A stretch of 64,000 bases of DNA from contig NZ_KB894531.1 in assembly GCF_000374465.1 (NCBI RefSeq), positions 62,001 to 126,000 on the forward strand, given 5' to 3'. Below, piece after piece: positions 18,146-26,727 of this stretch (position 1 is its first letter; every line of letters starts with the position of its first letter). The notes below the pieces were generated by a model, which had not been told where the DNA came from, searched no databases, and saw only the letters and a list, made by a program, of their open reading frames with translations. The translations under genes and the position numbers were made by a program. The DNA is from Ahrensia kielensis DSM 5890 (GTDB taxonomy: Bacteria > Pseudomonadota > Alphaproteobacteria > Rhizobiales > Rhizobiaceae).

Positions 18146-18835
18146 CTATCTCCATTCCTCGGCGTAGTTCATGAAATCTTCAGTGGAACTCTGTTCAGTT
18201 TCGTTGCTTTTTGCTTTGGTATTTTTATATGGATTGTTCTTAGAGATTCTCCCACGAGTTTGTGGGAGGTCATTACACAATAATGTGGGGGTCGTACCCA
18301 ACTCTTTGTGGGGGGTAGTTAACCTGAAATCAGGATAGTAAATGTTCTGCCGGTAGTTGCCAGCGCGCGAAAGTGTGTGCAGATAGCCGGCCGCTTCAAG
18401 CGCTCGTAGATAACGTCTTATAGTTTCGATACTAACGCCGAGCTCTTTGGCGAGTGTTGAAACTGACTTGTAGCACTGCGCAGTTTTTCCATTAAAAGAG
18501 CCGTTCAAACAGATAGCAAGATTTGTAGCCCCATTCGTAATGCTTCGATTGTTGGCAATAGCCTCTAACCAGCAGAGGCGCAGGTGCACAAAAAGAGATG
18601 TGTCCGAAATTGCCGAACCGTGGCCCAATCTAGACCGCAGCTCTACTAGATTTACACCTGTGATCGTGCTAAGTTTGAAGTCATATCGCTTGTTAGGTGA
18701 TTTGATATCTATGCTGTCTCTGTTCGTAGCAGGGGCAGCATTTTTTTTCGGTTTATCAGGCGGTTTGACTTCACTTGCTGTCGATGTCGTATCGACTGAT
18801 TGAGAATCATCTGGATATAAAACGGAGCCATCCAT
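18146..18835 (-). CDS. Winged-helix protein, possible replication initiator of the element
   Basis: The 229-residue product has a low-complexity, Pro/Lys-rich N-terminus (1-45). A winged helix-turn-helix follows at about 125-170 (SVSTLAKELGVSIETIRRYLRALEAAGYL), which resembles the DNA-binding domain of plasmid and phage replication initiators. The C-terminus is polar and Asn-rich. ATG 18835 overlaps the stop of the AlpA-like gene by one base (TAATG), so the two are translationally coupled; a GTG at 18844 is the alternative. A role in replication or in transcription is possible; I favour replication because of the gene order. Confidence 0.6.
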   Translation of the reverse strand: MDGSVLYPDDSQSVDTTSTASEVKPPDKPKKNAAPATNRDSIDIKSPNKRYDFKLSTITGVNLVELRSRLGHGSAISDTSLFVHLRLCWLEAIANNRSITNGATNLAICLNGSFNGKTAQCYKSVSTLAKELGVSIETIRRYLRALEAAGYLHTLSRAGNYRQNIYYPDFRLTTPHKELGTTPTLLCNDLPQTRGRISKNNPYKNTKAKSNETEQSSTEDFMNYAEEWR

Positions 18836-19053
18836 TATGCGCACTCCCGGATTGAGAGCAGATAAGCTTCCAAGTCCTCTCTAAGGATTAAAACACGCTT
18901 ACCGGCTTTCAAACGCGGCAACTCACCTGAGGCGAATTTTTTATAAATAAAGCTGCGTGATAGGCCAGATGTTTGGCAGGCTTGGGCAATAGTCAGCGCC
19001 TTTTGTCTCGACTCCAAAACACCTCTTTGATTTCTCGATACTTGCTGTTCCAT
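18835..19053 (-). CDS. AlpA-like small HTH regulator / excisionase-type protein
   Basis: The 72-residue protein is a single MerR-like/HTH_17 winged helix: IAQACQTSGLSRSFIYKKFASGELPRLKAGKRVLILREDLEAYL. Such proteins (AlpA, Xis-like) regulate or direct excision of P4-type elements and are regularly encoded near their integrases, as here. Its first 61 nt overlap the 3-prime end of the upstream gene in another frame. This is a long overlap, so a shorter version from the GTG at 19020 is possible. It is coupled to the downstream winged-helix gene by TAATG. Confidence 0.8.
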   Translation of the reverse strand: MEQQVSRNQRGVLESRQKALTIAQACQTSGLSRSFIYKKFASGELPRLKAGKRVLILREDLEAYLLSIRECA

Positions 19054-19817
19054 TTTGGAAGTTCCCTCTTTTCCGTTTCTGAACAGCTCCAGTCATACTT
19101 CGTAGGCTTTCTATTTCTATGGAAATTAATCTTTTTTCTAATCTCCTGTTTTAATGCCGTGGGCCCACCATCTTCTAGAACTTTTAGATAGCGACGTTTT
19201 TTCGCTCTAATTTGCCGTGTGCAAGCTTCAAAGCGACGAACATGCTCTTCGTTGCTTCCATCCCACTTAAAATCAGATATTTGCTGGCCATTTTTTGTTG
19301 CTAATTGCCGTCGTGCCATTTCTCTAGCTACGTCAGCTTGCTTAAGTTTTTTCCCTATTGAGAGCTCCATAAAAGTCCATAATTCGGTAATGCAGTGCAT
19401 GAATTTTAATAAGCTCAGATATTCCGATCCTAAAGGCTTTTTCTTGCGACCCGAGCCAGGCTTGTTTAATTCGCCGCCCATCTCAAGTTCGATGAATTCC
19501 GTAGCAGCAGCTAGTGCTGCTATTATCATCCAAGCATTATCAGAAGTCTTGATGCCTCGGCTGGCAGCATATTTTTCCAGCTTCGCGATCGCTTCATTTT
19601 CTTCTGCCGCTTGTTGCTCTTGATCGGGGGAAGCCAGCTTCCTTAGTAGGGCGTCTCTATCTGGCATCGAGAGGTAATACAGATTTTGCGCCAAATCACT
19701 TGTGTGACGGTAAAGGCCAAATTTCTGTTTGGGCTCAGGGCTGCGGGTTATTTGCTCGATAATGACCCTGATAAGTGGGTACAAATAAACCCATTTTTTG
19801 CTATCGAAATTGTCCAT
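18993..19817 (-). CDS. Hypothetical protein of the integrated element
   Basis: The 274-residue protein has no recognisable family. It is predicted soluble and helical, with a Gly-Ser-Gly-Arg-Lys basic loop (GSGRKKKPLGSEY, about 122-134) and a strongly basic C-terminal third (AKKRRYLKVL, RKKINFHRNRK), consistent with nucleic-acid contact. It is the first gene after the integrase in the leftward module and overlaps the AlpA-like gene by 61 nt. The open frame is supported by its length in an AT-rich region and by its neatly spaced neighbours. Confidence 0.6.
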   Translation of the reverse strand: MDNFDSKKWVYLYPLIRVIIEQITRSPEPKQKFGLYRHTSDLAQNLYYLSMPDRDALLRKLASPDQEQQAAEENEAIAKLEKYAASRGIKTSDNAWMIIAALAAATEFIELEMGGELNKPGSGRKKKPLGSEYLSLLKFMHCITELWTFMELSIGKKLKQADVAREMARRQLATKNGQQISDFKWDGSNEEHVRRFEACTRQIRAKKRRYLKVLEDGGPTALKQEIRKKINFHRNRKPTKYDWSCSETEKRELPKWNSKYREIKEVFWSRDKRR

Positions 19818-19904
19818 CGAAACCTCGTCTCTATATCTTCATGCAAACAAGCAGAAATACAAACTAGTCACAAGATTTGATGGTCACTTACAATCGGCGA
19901 CATA

Positions 19905-21140
19905 TCATTTTGCGAATTGCAAAACATTCTCTGGTTGATTTTCAAAACAATAGTCTGACCACATATTTAGAAGCTGGCGGCGTTTTTCTAAGGCATCATT
20001 TCGGCGATAAGCACGTTCGACCGCGTTTCCAATTTGGTGCGCTAAGCAGGCCTCAGCAACCTCGCGTGCGACTAACGTTTCATTGCCTGCCCAATCTCTA
20101 AACGCGCTCCTAAAACCATGTGGCGTATATTGCCCAACATTCATTCTGCGCATCAATACCTTCATTGCCATGTTAGATAATGCGCTATCTCTTTTCTGAC
20201 CGGGGAAAATGAAACCTTCACCGTAGATTTCTTTTAGAGGTGCCAAGACTGCCAACGCGGCATCGGATAAAGGTACTCGATGCGCAACCCGTGTTTTCAT
20301 TCTGCTTGCAGGGATCATCCATACAGCACCTTCAATGTCTACTTCATCCCAAGAGGCGTAATACACTTCGCCTGAACGGGATGCAGTTAAAATCGCAAAT
20401 TCTAATGCGCGTGCGGCCATAGCTTGACGTTCGCGCAACGCTTGAAGGAATTGTGGAACGTCGGCATATGGCATTGCTGCGTGATGCTGAACCTTCCGCT
20501 TTGCGTGACTGGGCAGACTGTTGTCCAAGTTGTTCTTCCAAGTCGCGGGGTTGTCTCCATCGCGCAAGCCTTCAGCAATCGCGAATCCTAGGACGCGCTC
20601 AATTCTGCCCCGAATTCTCGATGCTGTTTCTGGTCGCTCCGTCCAAATTGGTCGGAGCACAGTTAGCACGTCACGTCTTGTTAATTCCTCAATGCGTAAT
20701 TCGCGGATAGACTTACAATAGTCCACGTGACCCTTATCGCCCCGCCCCAATAATGTCATTTCCCATTGCGCAATATGCTTTGAGTTGCTCCACTTTGATT
20801 TATGAATTTCGATATATTCGGCAGCAACATCTCCAAAAGTAAAGATCTTCTTTTCTTTGGCAGCCTGCCTTTCTCGAATAGGGTTTCCTCCTTGAGCAAT
20901 TACGGCGCGATATTCTGCTGCATTCTGGCGAACCGAAGACAAACTGATTTCGGGGTAGGGACCCAAGCCCATTTCAATGCGAGCTTTGTACCCTTTGGGC
21001 TTTGCCATAAAGACCCAAGATTTAGCACCGCTTGATTTAACAAGTAGGTACAATCCACCACCGTCGCTGTGACGACCAGCGTCAACTCCCTTTAAAGCTT
21101 GAATACCGCGATCTGTAAGCTTGTGTATTGCGCGCGCCAT
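19905..21140 (-). CDS. Tyrosine-type site-specific integrase (P4 type, DUF4102)
   Basis: The 411-residue protein has the arm-binding DUF4102 domain (about 3-85, with DGGGLYLLV), a SAM-like core-binding domain (about 100-200) and the tyrosine recombinase catalytic domain. I can place R255 (ASRSGE), K282, H341/R344 (HGFRS), H368 (LAHQIG) and the nucleophile Y378. All catalytic residues are present, so it is probably active. The ATG at 21140 matches the usual P4-integrase start (MARAIHKL); the frame runs upstream through a palindrome. P4-type integrases usually recombine into tRNA or similar sites, but no tRNA is visible next to it. Confidence 0.95.
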   Translation of the reverse strand: MARAIHKLTDRGIQALKGVDAGRHSDGGGLYLLVKSSGAKSWVFMAKPKGYKARIEMGLGPYPEISLSSVRQNAAEYRAVIAQGGNPIRERQAAKEKKIFTFGDVAAEYIEIHKSKWSNSKHIAQWEMTLLGRGDKGHVDYCKSIRELRIEELTRRDVLTVLRPIWTERPETASRIRGRIERVLGFAIAEGLRDGDNPATWKNNLDNSLPSHAKRKVQHHAAMPYADVPQFLQALRERQAMAARALEFAILTASRSGEVYYASWDEVDIEGAVWMIPASRMKTRVAHRVPLSDAALAVLAPLKEIYGEGFIFPGQKRDSALSNMAMKVLMRRMNVGQYTPHGFRSAFRDWAGNETLVAREVAEACLAHQIGNAVERAYRRNDALEKRRQLLNMWSDYCFENQPENVLQFAK

Positions 21141-21519
21141 GAAATTTCCAAAGTGGGAACAGGTGAAAAAAGTGGGGACAGTTCCCACTTTCTGCGCTGG
21201 ATAGTAACAAACAATCAAGGACGATGGAAGCAACCATAAGCCAAAAACACCCAATATATAAGGAATTTCATACAATCAAACATTGTCAAAACCAAAAGTA
21301 CGATTGACTGTCTGTCCGCCATTTACCTTTTTAACTCATTGTAATATATACAGTTATTTTACTCTACACAAGCCCACCCTACTTTTAACCCTATTAGAGT
21401 TTGTTTATGCTCGTCCTATTTATACGTTAGAGAGTTTTTTAAAATTAAATTTTAATCAATAGTGCCTGTAAGTTTCACCTCTGCTGAGGCTTTATTGGTT
21501 CACTAATATTCCATCTGAA
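21141..21519. other. 379-nt region upstream of the integrase, with palindrome
   Basis: No gene is seen. The stretch is very AT-rich beyond 21200. Next to the integrase start lies a perfect 11-bp inverted repeat (see separate entry). It probably contains the promoter of the integrase and perhaps the recombination site. Confidence 0.5.
21150..21191. repeat. Inverted repeat upstream of the integrase
   Basis: AAAGTGGGAAC at 21150-21160 is perfectly repeated in inverse at 21181-21191 (GTTCCCACTTT), 20 nt apart. The spacer holds a near-direct copy, AGTGGGGACA, of the left arm, so three related copies of GTGGGRAC lie within 42 nt. The position 10 nt upstream of the integrase ATG suggests an integrase/excisionase binding site, operator, or part of the attachment site. 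No second copy was found elsewhere in the window by eye. Confidence 0.55.
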
Positions 21520-22521
21520 GTGAGTAAGCGGATGAAGTACTACCATGGGCATAGTCTACCAAATTATTCTCAGGAGGATATTGATGATAAATTATTTCAT
21601 TACACCAACGCGAATGGCCTGATGGGTATTTTCAAGAGCAATGAAATTTGGTGTACGGCTTCTTATTGCAGCAATGATGAGACCGAATTAGCTACAGGTG
21701 AAGAGCTGCTAACCCACGAATTTAATTCTTTCACCAATAAGCTTATAAATGAAAAAGACCCAATGATGTCGATTATCGCCTCTAGAGGTGGTAACCCTTA
21801 TGATTATGCGGATGGATTTACTAACTTAATTGTCGGTCTGATCTTCAGGAAGCTATGTGTATATATCGCTTGTTTCTGCAAGCCAAACAATAGTGATGAA
21901 CTCAATCATGGTCTCCTTAGTCAGTGGCGGGGTTATGGTTCAGATGGTGGTTATGCCATCCAATTTAGTAGAAAGAAGCTCGTTGAAAAGATCGCTGCTG
22001 CGAATAACGTAAATACAGCGGACTATGATCTTCAAGAGGTGCATTATACTCAGCAAAATCCTTTACAGATTGAATTTTTAAAGAATGTAGAGGTGTTTAG
22101 GAATGCTTATAAAGATTACTTAGAAAGCACCGTCAATGTTACTGGATCATTAGATCAGAGTTTAATACCAAACCCACTAACGCATATTAAAGGCAGAGCC
22201 TTCGAGACTTTACTTGAGTATCTGACACATACAAAAAATAAGCACTTCAGTGAGGAGAAGGAGTTTAGATTAACCCAAGCCGAATTTATTTCTTCGAATT
22301 CTAGCTCTACTAACGTGAAGTACTTTAATCGAAATGGGCTTATTGTTCCATATAAATCTACTGACCCTGCGAAGTTGCCTATTCTGGATTGCGTTGAAGC
22401 TGTAATTGTTGGTCCTAACCCGCGTATGGATGCAAGATTGCGATCAGCAACTCAAATGATAGAAGCTACTGGCATCACCTGCAAAGTTCGTCCTTCTCTT
22501 ATTCCATTCGTACGTCATTAA
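21520..22521 (+). CDS. DUF2971 domain protein
   Basis: The 333-residue protein fits the DUF2971 family: LFHYTNANGLMGIFKSNEIWCT near residue 25, a CFCKPNNSDELNHGLLSQWRGYGSDGGYAIQF block around 125-155, and an acidic KEFRL motif near 245. The HYT segment resembles ADP-ribosyltransferase-like folds such as DarT, but catalytic activity is inference. DUF2971 genes occur often in defence islands and near mobile elements. This one is markedly AT-rich compared with the chromosome and stands next to an integrase and a restriction system, which suggests transfer. It may start at GTG 21520 or ATG 21532; neither has a strong ribosome site. Confidence 0.75.
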   Translation: MSKRMKYYHGHSLPNYSQEDIDDKLFHYTNANGLMGIFKSNEIWCTASYCSNDETELATGEELLTHEFNSFTNKLINEKDPMMSIIASRGGNPYDYADGFTNLIVGLIFRKLCVYIACFCKPNNSDELNHGLLSQWRGYGSDGGYAIQFSRKKLVEKIAAANNVNTADYDLQEVHYTQQNPLQIEFLKNVEVFRNAYKDYLESTVNVTGSLDQSLIPNPLTHIKGRAFETLLEYLTHTKNKHFSEEKEFRLTQAEFISSNSSSTNVKYFNRNGLIVPYKSTDPAKLPILDCVEAVIVGPNPRMDARLRSATQMIEATGITCKVRPSLIPFVRH

Positions 22522-23122
22522 TATCTCTGTGATTAGCGTCAAGTGTGGAAGTTGCGCCTCATATCTATAAAGTTTAACTAAACGCCGCGGGTTTTCTGCC
22601 CCGTCAATTCGTCTTATATCGGCTTTTTTATGATGCTGAGTTTTAATTAATATTTATTTAGTTTCACATTTGGGTGGGTAATCCCCCCGTAATATAAGGG
22701 TGAGAGATTCAGGCGTACACTGCAACACCTGAATCTATAGCATTCAAAAGTAGAATTTTTTCGGCATGATGAACGTGGAGATTTTGAATGAAAACGACCC
22801 GATTTAGAGAAGCGCAGATTATGGCGATCCTTCGCCAAACTTAGGTCGGCATTCCAGTTAGTGCACATTGCCGTGAGCATGGCATGAGCACTGCGTCATT
22901 TTTCTAATGGCGTAACAAATATGGCGGATCATTGGGGTTACCGATAGCTTCTTGATATTTGCGGGATACTTGTCACGCAAACCAAATCTATAATCTGGTT
23001 GCGCAAGACGTTTTACGACTCAGCGGGAATGACTGCAACCACATCTATTAAATGCAGAAACATCTGTGCATGGTCGCAGAAAGAACATGTGGCCGTCATT
23101 GGCTCGGCACTCACCTAAGACC
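22522..23122. other. 601-nt region with decayed IS and hairpin
   Basis: No intact gene. The region contains a near-perfect 11-bp inverted repeat (GATTCAGGCGT at 22706-22716, ACACCTGAATC at 22725-22735, one mismatch) followed by the dead IS orfA described separately. The remaining 23000-23122 carries nothing I recognise. It is probably leftover insertion-sequence DNA at the edge of the accessory region. Confidence 0.5.
22788..22955 (+). pseudogene. IS3-family orfA remnant
   Basis: From the ATG at 22788 the frame reads MKTTRFREAQIMAILRQT, a stop (TAG), then VGIPVSAHCREHGMSTASFF, a second stop (TAA), then WRNKYGG. This is the N-terminal helix-turn-helix half of an IS3-family (IS407-like) OrfA, whose consensus is MKTSRFSEAQIISILKEAEAG and onward. 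Two in-frame stops and loss of the rest of orfA and all of orfB show it is dead. It lies at the right border of the accessory segment. Confidence 0.8.
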
Positions 23123-23584
23123 TTACGGCAATGACAGGGGACGATTTTCCAATATCGCTTCCATCGCAAACAGCCCTGTAATGGTTTCCAGCTCAACTTT
23201 CGCAGTCAATTTCTGATAAACCGCGTCATAACCTGCCATGGATGTTGTCACGACCTTAATCAGATAATCCCAATCGCCCCCAATACGGTACACATCAACA
23301 ATCTCAGGAATAGTTGCAGCATGTTTGCGAAAGGCCTGCGACCATACTTCGCTATGCTTACGGGTACGGATCATCATGAAAACAGTTAAATCCAGACCAA
23401 CCGCTTCCGGTGAAATACGCGCATGATACCCTTCAATGATGCCGCTTTCAGCCAGACGCCGCATGCGCCGCCAACAGGCATTTTGTGACAAGCCAACTTC
23501 CGCAGCAACGTCGCGCTGCGACAATGTGCAGTCTCTTTGAAGGACGGTGATGATTTTACGGTCTATTCTATCATATTCGATCAT
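23123..23584 (-). CDS. Lrp/AsnC-family transcriptional regulator
   Basis: The 153-residue protein has an N-terminal HTH (about 4-60: LSQRDVAAEVGLSQNACWRRMRRLAESGII) and a C-terminal RAM/AsnC ligand-binding domain with GDWDYLIKV. Lrp-family regulators respond to amino acids and often control the divergent gene. Here that is a class V aminotransferase 94 nt away, which is likely its target. The ATG at 23584 is preferred over the TTG at 23593. Confidence 0.92.
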   Translation of the reverse strand: MIEYDRIDRKIITVLQRDCTLSQRDVAAEVGLSQNACWRRMRRLAESGIIEGYHARISPEAVGLDLTVFMMIRTRKHSEVWSQAFRKHAATIPEIVDVYRIGGDWDYLIKVVTTSMAGYDAVYQKLTAKVELETITGLFAMEAILENRPLSLP

Positions 23585-23678
23585 ATGACCCAATATTCAT
23601 ACAAATTACCCATAAACAAGTATAATAATTTACTTCGCGGTGAGTTAAATATAGCTCATCGATCTAGGGAGCTCCAAA

Positions 23679-25127
23679 ATGAACCAAACAGCAGGACAAA
23701 ATCTATTTGAGCGCTTTCAAGCCAGCATTCAAACAGACACCATTGTGCATGATCTCACAGAAGGCCTGATCGGGCATCACGCCGTGATTGACGGCCCATT
23801 TGGTCAGAAGCCTTTGATCTATGCTGATTATGTCGCTTCAGGGCGCTCCTTGAAGCAGATCGAAAATTTTGTGATGGAAGAGCTGCTGCCATTTTATGCC
23901 AATAGCCACACCGAGGCATCATATGTTGGCGGCATGATGACCCGCCTGCGCCGCCAAGCGCGTGATATTATTCGCCGCGAATATAATGCGTCTAAAGAGC
24001 ACGCTGTAATATTCGCCGGTTCAGGCGCGACAACGGGGATTAACAGGCTGGTACACCTTTTGGGCCTGCGTGATATGGCCCTTCAAGGCAAGTCGCCTGT
24101 GGTTCTCATCGGCCCTTATGAGCACCATTCCAACATCTTGCCTTGGCGCGAAAGTGGCGCGGAAGTCATTGAAGTCCCTGAAGCAGAAAATGGCGGGCCT
24201 TGCATGACAGCGCTTGCCGAAACACTGGCAAGTGTTCGCGGGCGGCCCATTATCGGTGCGTTTTCTGCAGCATCCAATGTTACAGGCATTATCACGGATG
24301 TTATCGCTGTCAGCCGCGTTCTGAAACAAGCAGGCGCAACGATTGTCTGGGATTATGCAGGCGGCGCGCCTTATCTTTCGATTGATCTTTGTCCTGCACC
24401 CGACGCTTTAATTGATGCGGTTGTTTTATCACCCCATAAATTCGTTGGCGGACCTCAGGCATCTGGCGTTTTAATCCTGCGCCATGATGCGGTACGCGCT
24501 CAAAAACCCACATTACCCGGCGGCGGCACTGTGCGGTTTGTGTCACCGACAAATCATGATTATTCGGGCAATGTTGAGGCGCGTGAAGAGGCTGGCACGC
24601 CGAATGTCATCGGCGATTTGCGTGCAGCGCTGTGTCTACTTGTCAAATCAACAATCGGTCAAGATTACATCACCAAGCGCAACAATGAGAATTGCTCGCG
24701 TGCCATGCAAGCATGGGAAATTCACCCCAATATTGAAATCCTTGGAAATACCGATTGCAAGCGGCTTCCGATTTTCTCATTCCGACTGCGCAACGGGGCT
24801 GGTGGTTATGTTCATCAGCAACTTGTCACGCGCCTTCTATCAGATTGCTACGGCATTCAAGCACGTGGCGGCTGCGCATGTGCAGGCCCTTATGTGCACC
24901 GCGTGCTGGGCATTGATGCGGATAGTTCGGATAAAATGCGCACGGCTATCCTTGCTGGGCATGAAGTTGAAAAACCAGGATTCGTCCGCTTGAATTTTAG
25001 CTTTCTGGCTACGGATGTTGAGATAGAAACGATTCTCAATGCAGTCTTGGAATTGGCTGATAGCGCGGGGCAACATGAGGCCTCTTATAAGTGTGATCCA
25101 ACCACCGCGATTTTCTCCCCCGCATAG
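23679..25127 (+). CDS. Class V aminotransferase, cysteine-desulfurase-like
   Basis: The 482-residue protein is a PLP fold-type I enzyme of the class V/SufS group: the Schiff-base lysine is K254 in SPHKFVGG, D225 binds the pyridine nitrogen (VWDYAGGAP), and H150 stacks on PLP. A Cys-rich active-site loop RGGCACAGPY (C399, C401) near the C-terminus resembles desulfurases and related lyases. Its exact substrate (cysteine or another amino acid) is uncertain, and the family also contains isopenicillin epimerase-like members. The ATG follows GGGAGCT. It is divergent from the Lrp regulator and precedes the tungstate importer by 115 nt. Confidence 0.85.
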   Translation: MNQTAGQNLFERFQASIQTDTIVHDLTEGLIGHHAVIDGPFGQKPLIYADYVASGRSLKQIENFVMEELLPFYANSHTEASYVGGMMTRLRRQARDIIRREYNASKEHAVIFAGSGATTGINRLVHLLGLRDMALQGKSPVVLIGPYEHHSNILPWRESGAEVIEVPEAENGGPCMTALAETLASVRGRPIIGAFSAASNVTGIITDVIAVSRVLKQAGATIVWDYAGGAPYLSIDLCPAPDALIDAVVLSPHKFVGGPQASGVLILRHDAVRAQKPTLPGGGTVRFVSPTNHDYSGNVEAREEAGTPNVIGDLRAALCLLVKSTIGQDYITKRNNENCSRAMQAWEIHPNIEILGNTDCKRLPIFSFRLRNGAGGYVHQQLVTRLLSDCYGIQARGGCACAGPYVHRVLGIDADSSDKMRTAILAGHEVEKPGFVRLNFSFLATDVEIETILNAVLELADSAGQHEASYKCDPTTAIFSPA

Positions 25128-25242
25128 GCGACTTGCCGAAAAGCGTACAAGCTAGAGCCAGCGAAGTAACAACCTAATTGCGGCTTAAAATGTCGACACT
25201 ATTCTTTGTGTCCTTCATCGTTTGTGGTTAGATTGAACAATC

Positions 25243-25950
25243 ATGAATGATATGACAGACAGCCTCTGGACGGCATTGACCCACATTGTGACTTTCAATC
25301 CTGACTTGGTTGAAATTGTCCTTCTCTCGCTGCGTGTCAGCCTATCAGCAACACTGCTTTCATGTCTGATCGGTTTGATTATTGGCGCGACCATCGCGGT
25401 CAGCCGTTTTAGTGGGCGAAGCCTTGTGATCATTGTGATGAATTCCCTCATGGGCTTGCCGCCAGTTGTTGTCGGGCTTTTTGTATATCTCAATTTGTCA
25501 CGGTCCGGCCCTTTTGGCTGGCTTGGATTTTTATACACGCCAACAGCGATGATCATTGCGCAAACTATTTTGATCACACCGATCGTTGCCGCGCTTTCCA
25601 GACAGATTTTGGAAGACATTTATGAAGAGTACCGCGAGCAATTTGAGTCCCTGTCTTTAACAAAGTCGATGCGCACAGGTGCGATATTGTGGGATGGTAG
25701 GTACTCTCTAATCACGGTCGCACTGGCAGGTTTTGGGCGTTCCAACGCTGAGGTTGGCGCGGTGATTATTGTCGGCGGTAATATTGAGCATTTAACCCGC
25801 GTTATGACGACCGCCATTGCGCTTGAAACGTCAAAAGGAAATCTGCAAATGGCAATGGCATTGGGGCTGGTATTGTTGTGTATTTCCTTATCGATTAACA
25901 TTCTTGTGTCCAGCCTAAGGCTGACCGCCACACGGCTTGGCTATGCTTAA
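25243..25950 (+). CDS. tupB: Tungstate ABC transporter permease
   Basis: The 235-residue integral membrane protein has about five hydrophobic segments and a binding-protein-dependent transport permease motif (EEYREQFESLSLTKSMRTGAI region with the EAA loop near 125-160). The best match is TupB, because the genes that follow encode a TupC-like ATPase and a TupA-type binding protein with its characteristic oxyanion site. Its 3-prime end overlaps the ATPase gene by 8 nt, so the two are translationally coupled. Confidence 0.88.
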   Translation: MNDMTDSLWTALTHIVTFNPDLVEIVLLSLRVSLSATLLSCLIGLIIGATIAVSRFSGRSLVIIVMNSLMGLPPVVVGLFVYLNLSRSGPFGWLGFLYTPTAMIIAQTILITPIVAALSRQILEDIYEEYREQFESLSLTKSMRTGAILWDGRYSLITVALAGFGRSNAEVGAVIIVGGNIEHLTRVMTTAIALETSKGNLQMAMALGLVLLCISLSINILVSSLRLTATRLGYA

Positions 25951-26716
25951 TATAACACCTTCCCACACACAGACCGCAAAACCCAAGCGCGCTACACAGG
26001 ACGCTCAAGCTAGCCCGTTTTTAAGCTGCCGTGGATTATGCTTTTCTGCCAATTCGAATGTGCTGATAAAAGATATAAGCCTGAATTTTTCGGCACACGG
26101 CATGTCAGCAATAATGGGTTTTAATGGCGCAGGCAAAAGCCTTCTTCTCAGGCTTTTACACGGTGTAATCCAACCAGACTCTGGAACCGTTTTATGGGAT
26201 AATACGCCCGTAACGCATGATAACCGCAAGCGCCAATCTATGGTTTTCCAAAAGCCCGTTCTTTTGCGGCGTAGCGTTTTAGATAATCTTCTGTTTGTTC
26301 TTAAAAGCCGTGGCTCGAATGATCCAAACATTGCATTTTCTTTGCTTGAAAAAGTAGGGCTTGAGAATGTTTCGTCGCGCGCTGCACGTCTTTTGTCAGG
26401 CGGGGAACAGCAACGCCTTGCGCTAGCGCGCGGCCTTGCGACAAAGCCTGAAATTCTGTTTTTGGATGAGGCAACATCCAGCCTTGACCCGACTTCCATC
26501 GCAATCATTGAGAACATTCTCCATGAGGAATGTCTAAAAGGAACGAAAGTCATTTTTGCGTCGCACGATATTGGCCAGATCAAGCGGTTAGCGAGCGAAG
26601 TGATTTTTATCAATCACGGGCGCATTAGTGAACAAACTGGTGCTGCGTCATTTTTCACAAAACCCGAAACAAGGATCGCCCAAACCTATTTGGATGGCGG
26701 GCTTCCCGTTATTTAA
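25943..26716 (+). CDS. tupC: Tungstate ABC transporter ATP-binding protein
   Basis: The 257-residue ATPase has a Walker A motif GFNGAGKS at 59-66, the ABC signature LSGGEQQR at 150-157 and Walker B ILFLDE at 170-175. An N-terminal extension of about 25 polar residues precedes the fold. It energises uptake through TupB. I chose the ATG at 25943, inside the tupB coding end; a TTG at 25937 is also in frame. The next gene starts 11 nt downstream. Confidence 0.9.
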   Translation: MLNITPSHTQTAKPKRATQDAQASPFLSCRGLCFSANSNVLIKDISLNFSAHGMSAIMGFNGAGKSLLLRLLHGVIQPDSGTVLWDNTPVTHDNRKRQSMVFQKPVLLRRSVLDNLLFVLKSRGSNDPNIAFSLLEKVGLENVSSRAARLLSGGEQQRLALARGLATKPEILFLDEATSSLDPTSIAIIENILHEECLKGTKVIFASHDIGQIKRLASEVIFINHGRISEQTGAASFFTKPETRIAQTYLDGGLPVI

Positions 26717-26727
26717 GGAGAATTGTA

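Noticed and set aside
21141-21519. tRNA attachment site for the P4-type integrase
   Set aside because: No tRNA-like sequence or CCA-proximal motif was found in the flanks, and I found no matching direct repeat at the other border by eye.
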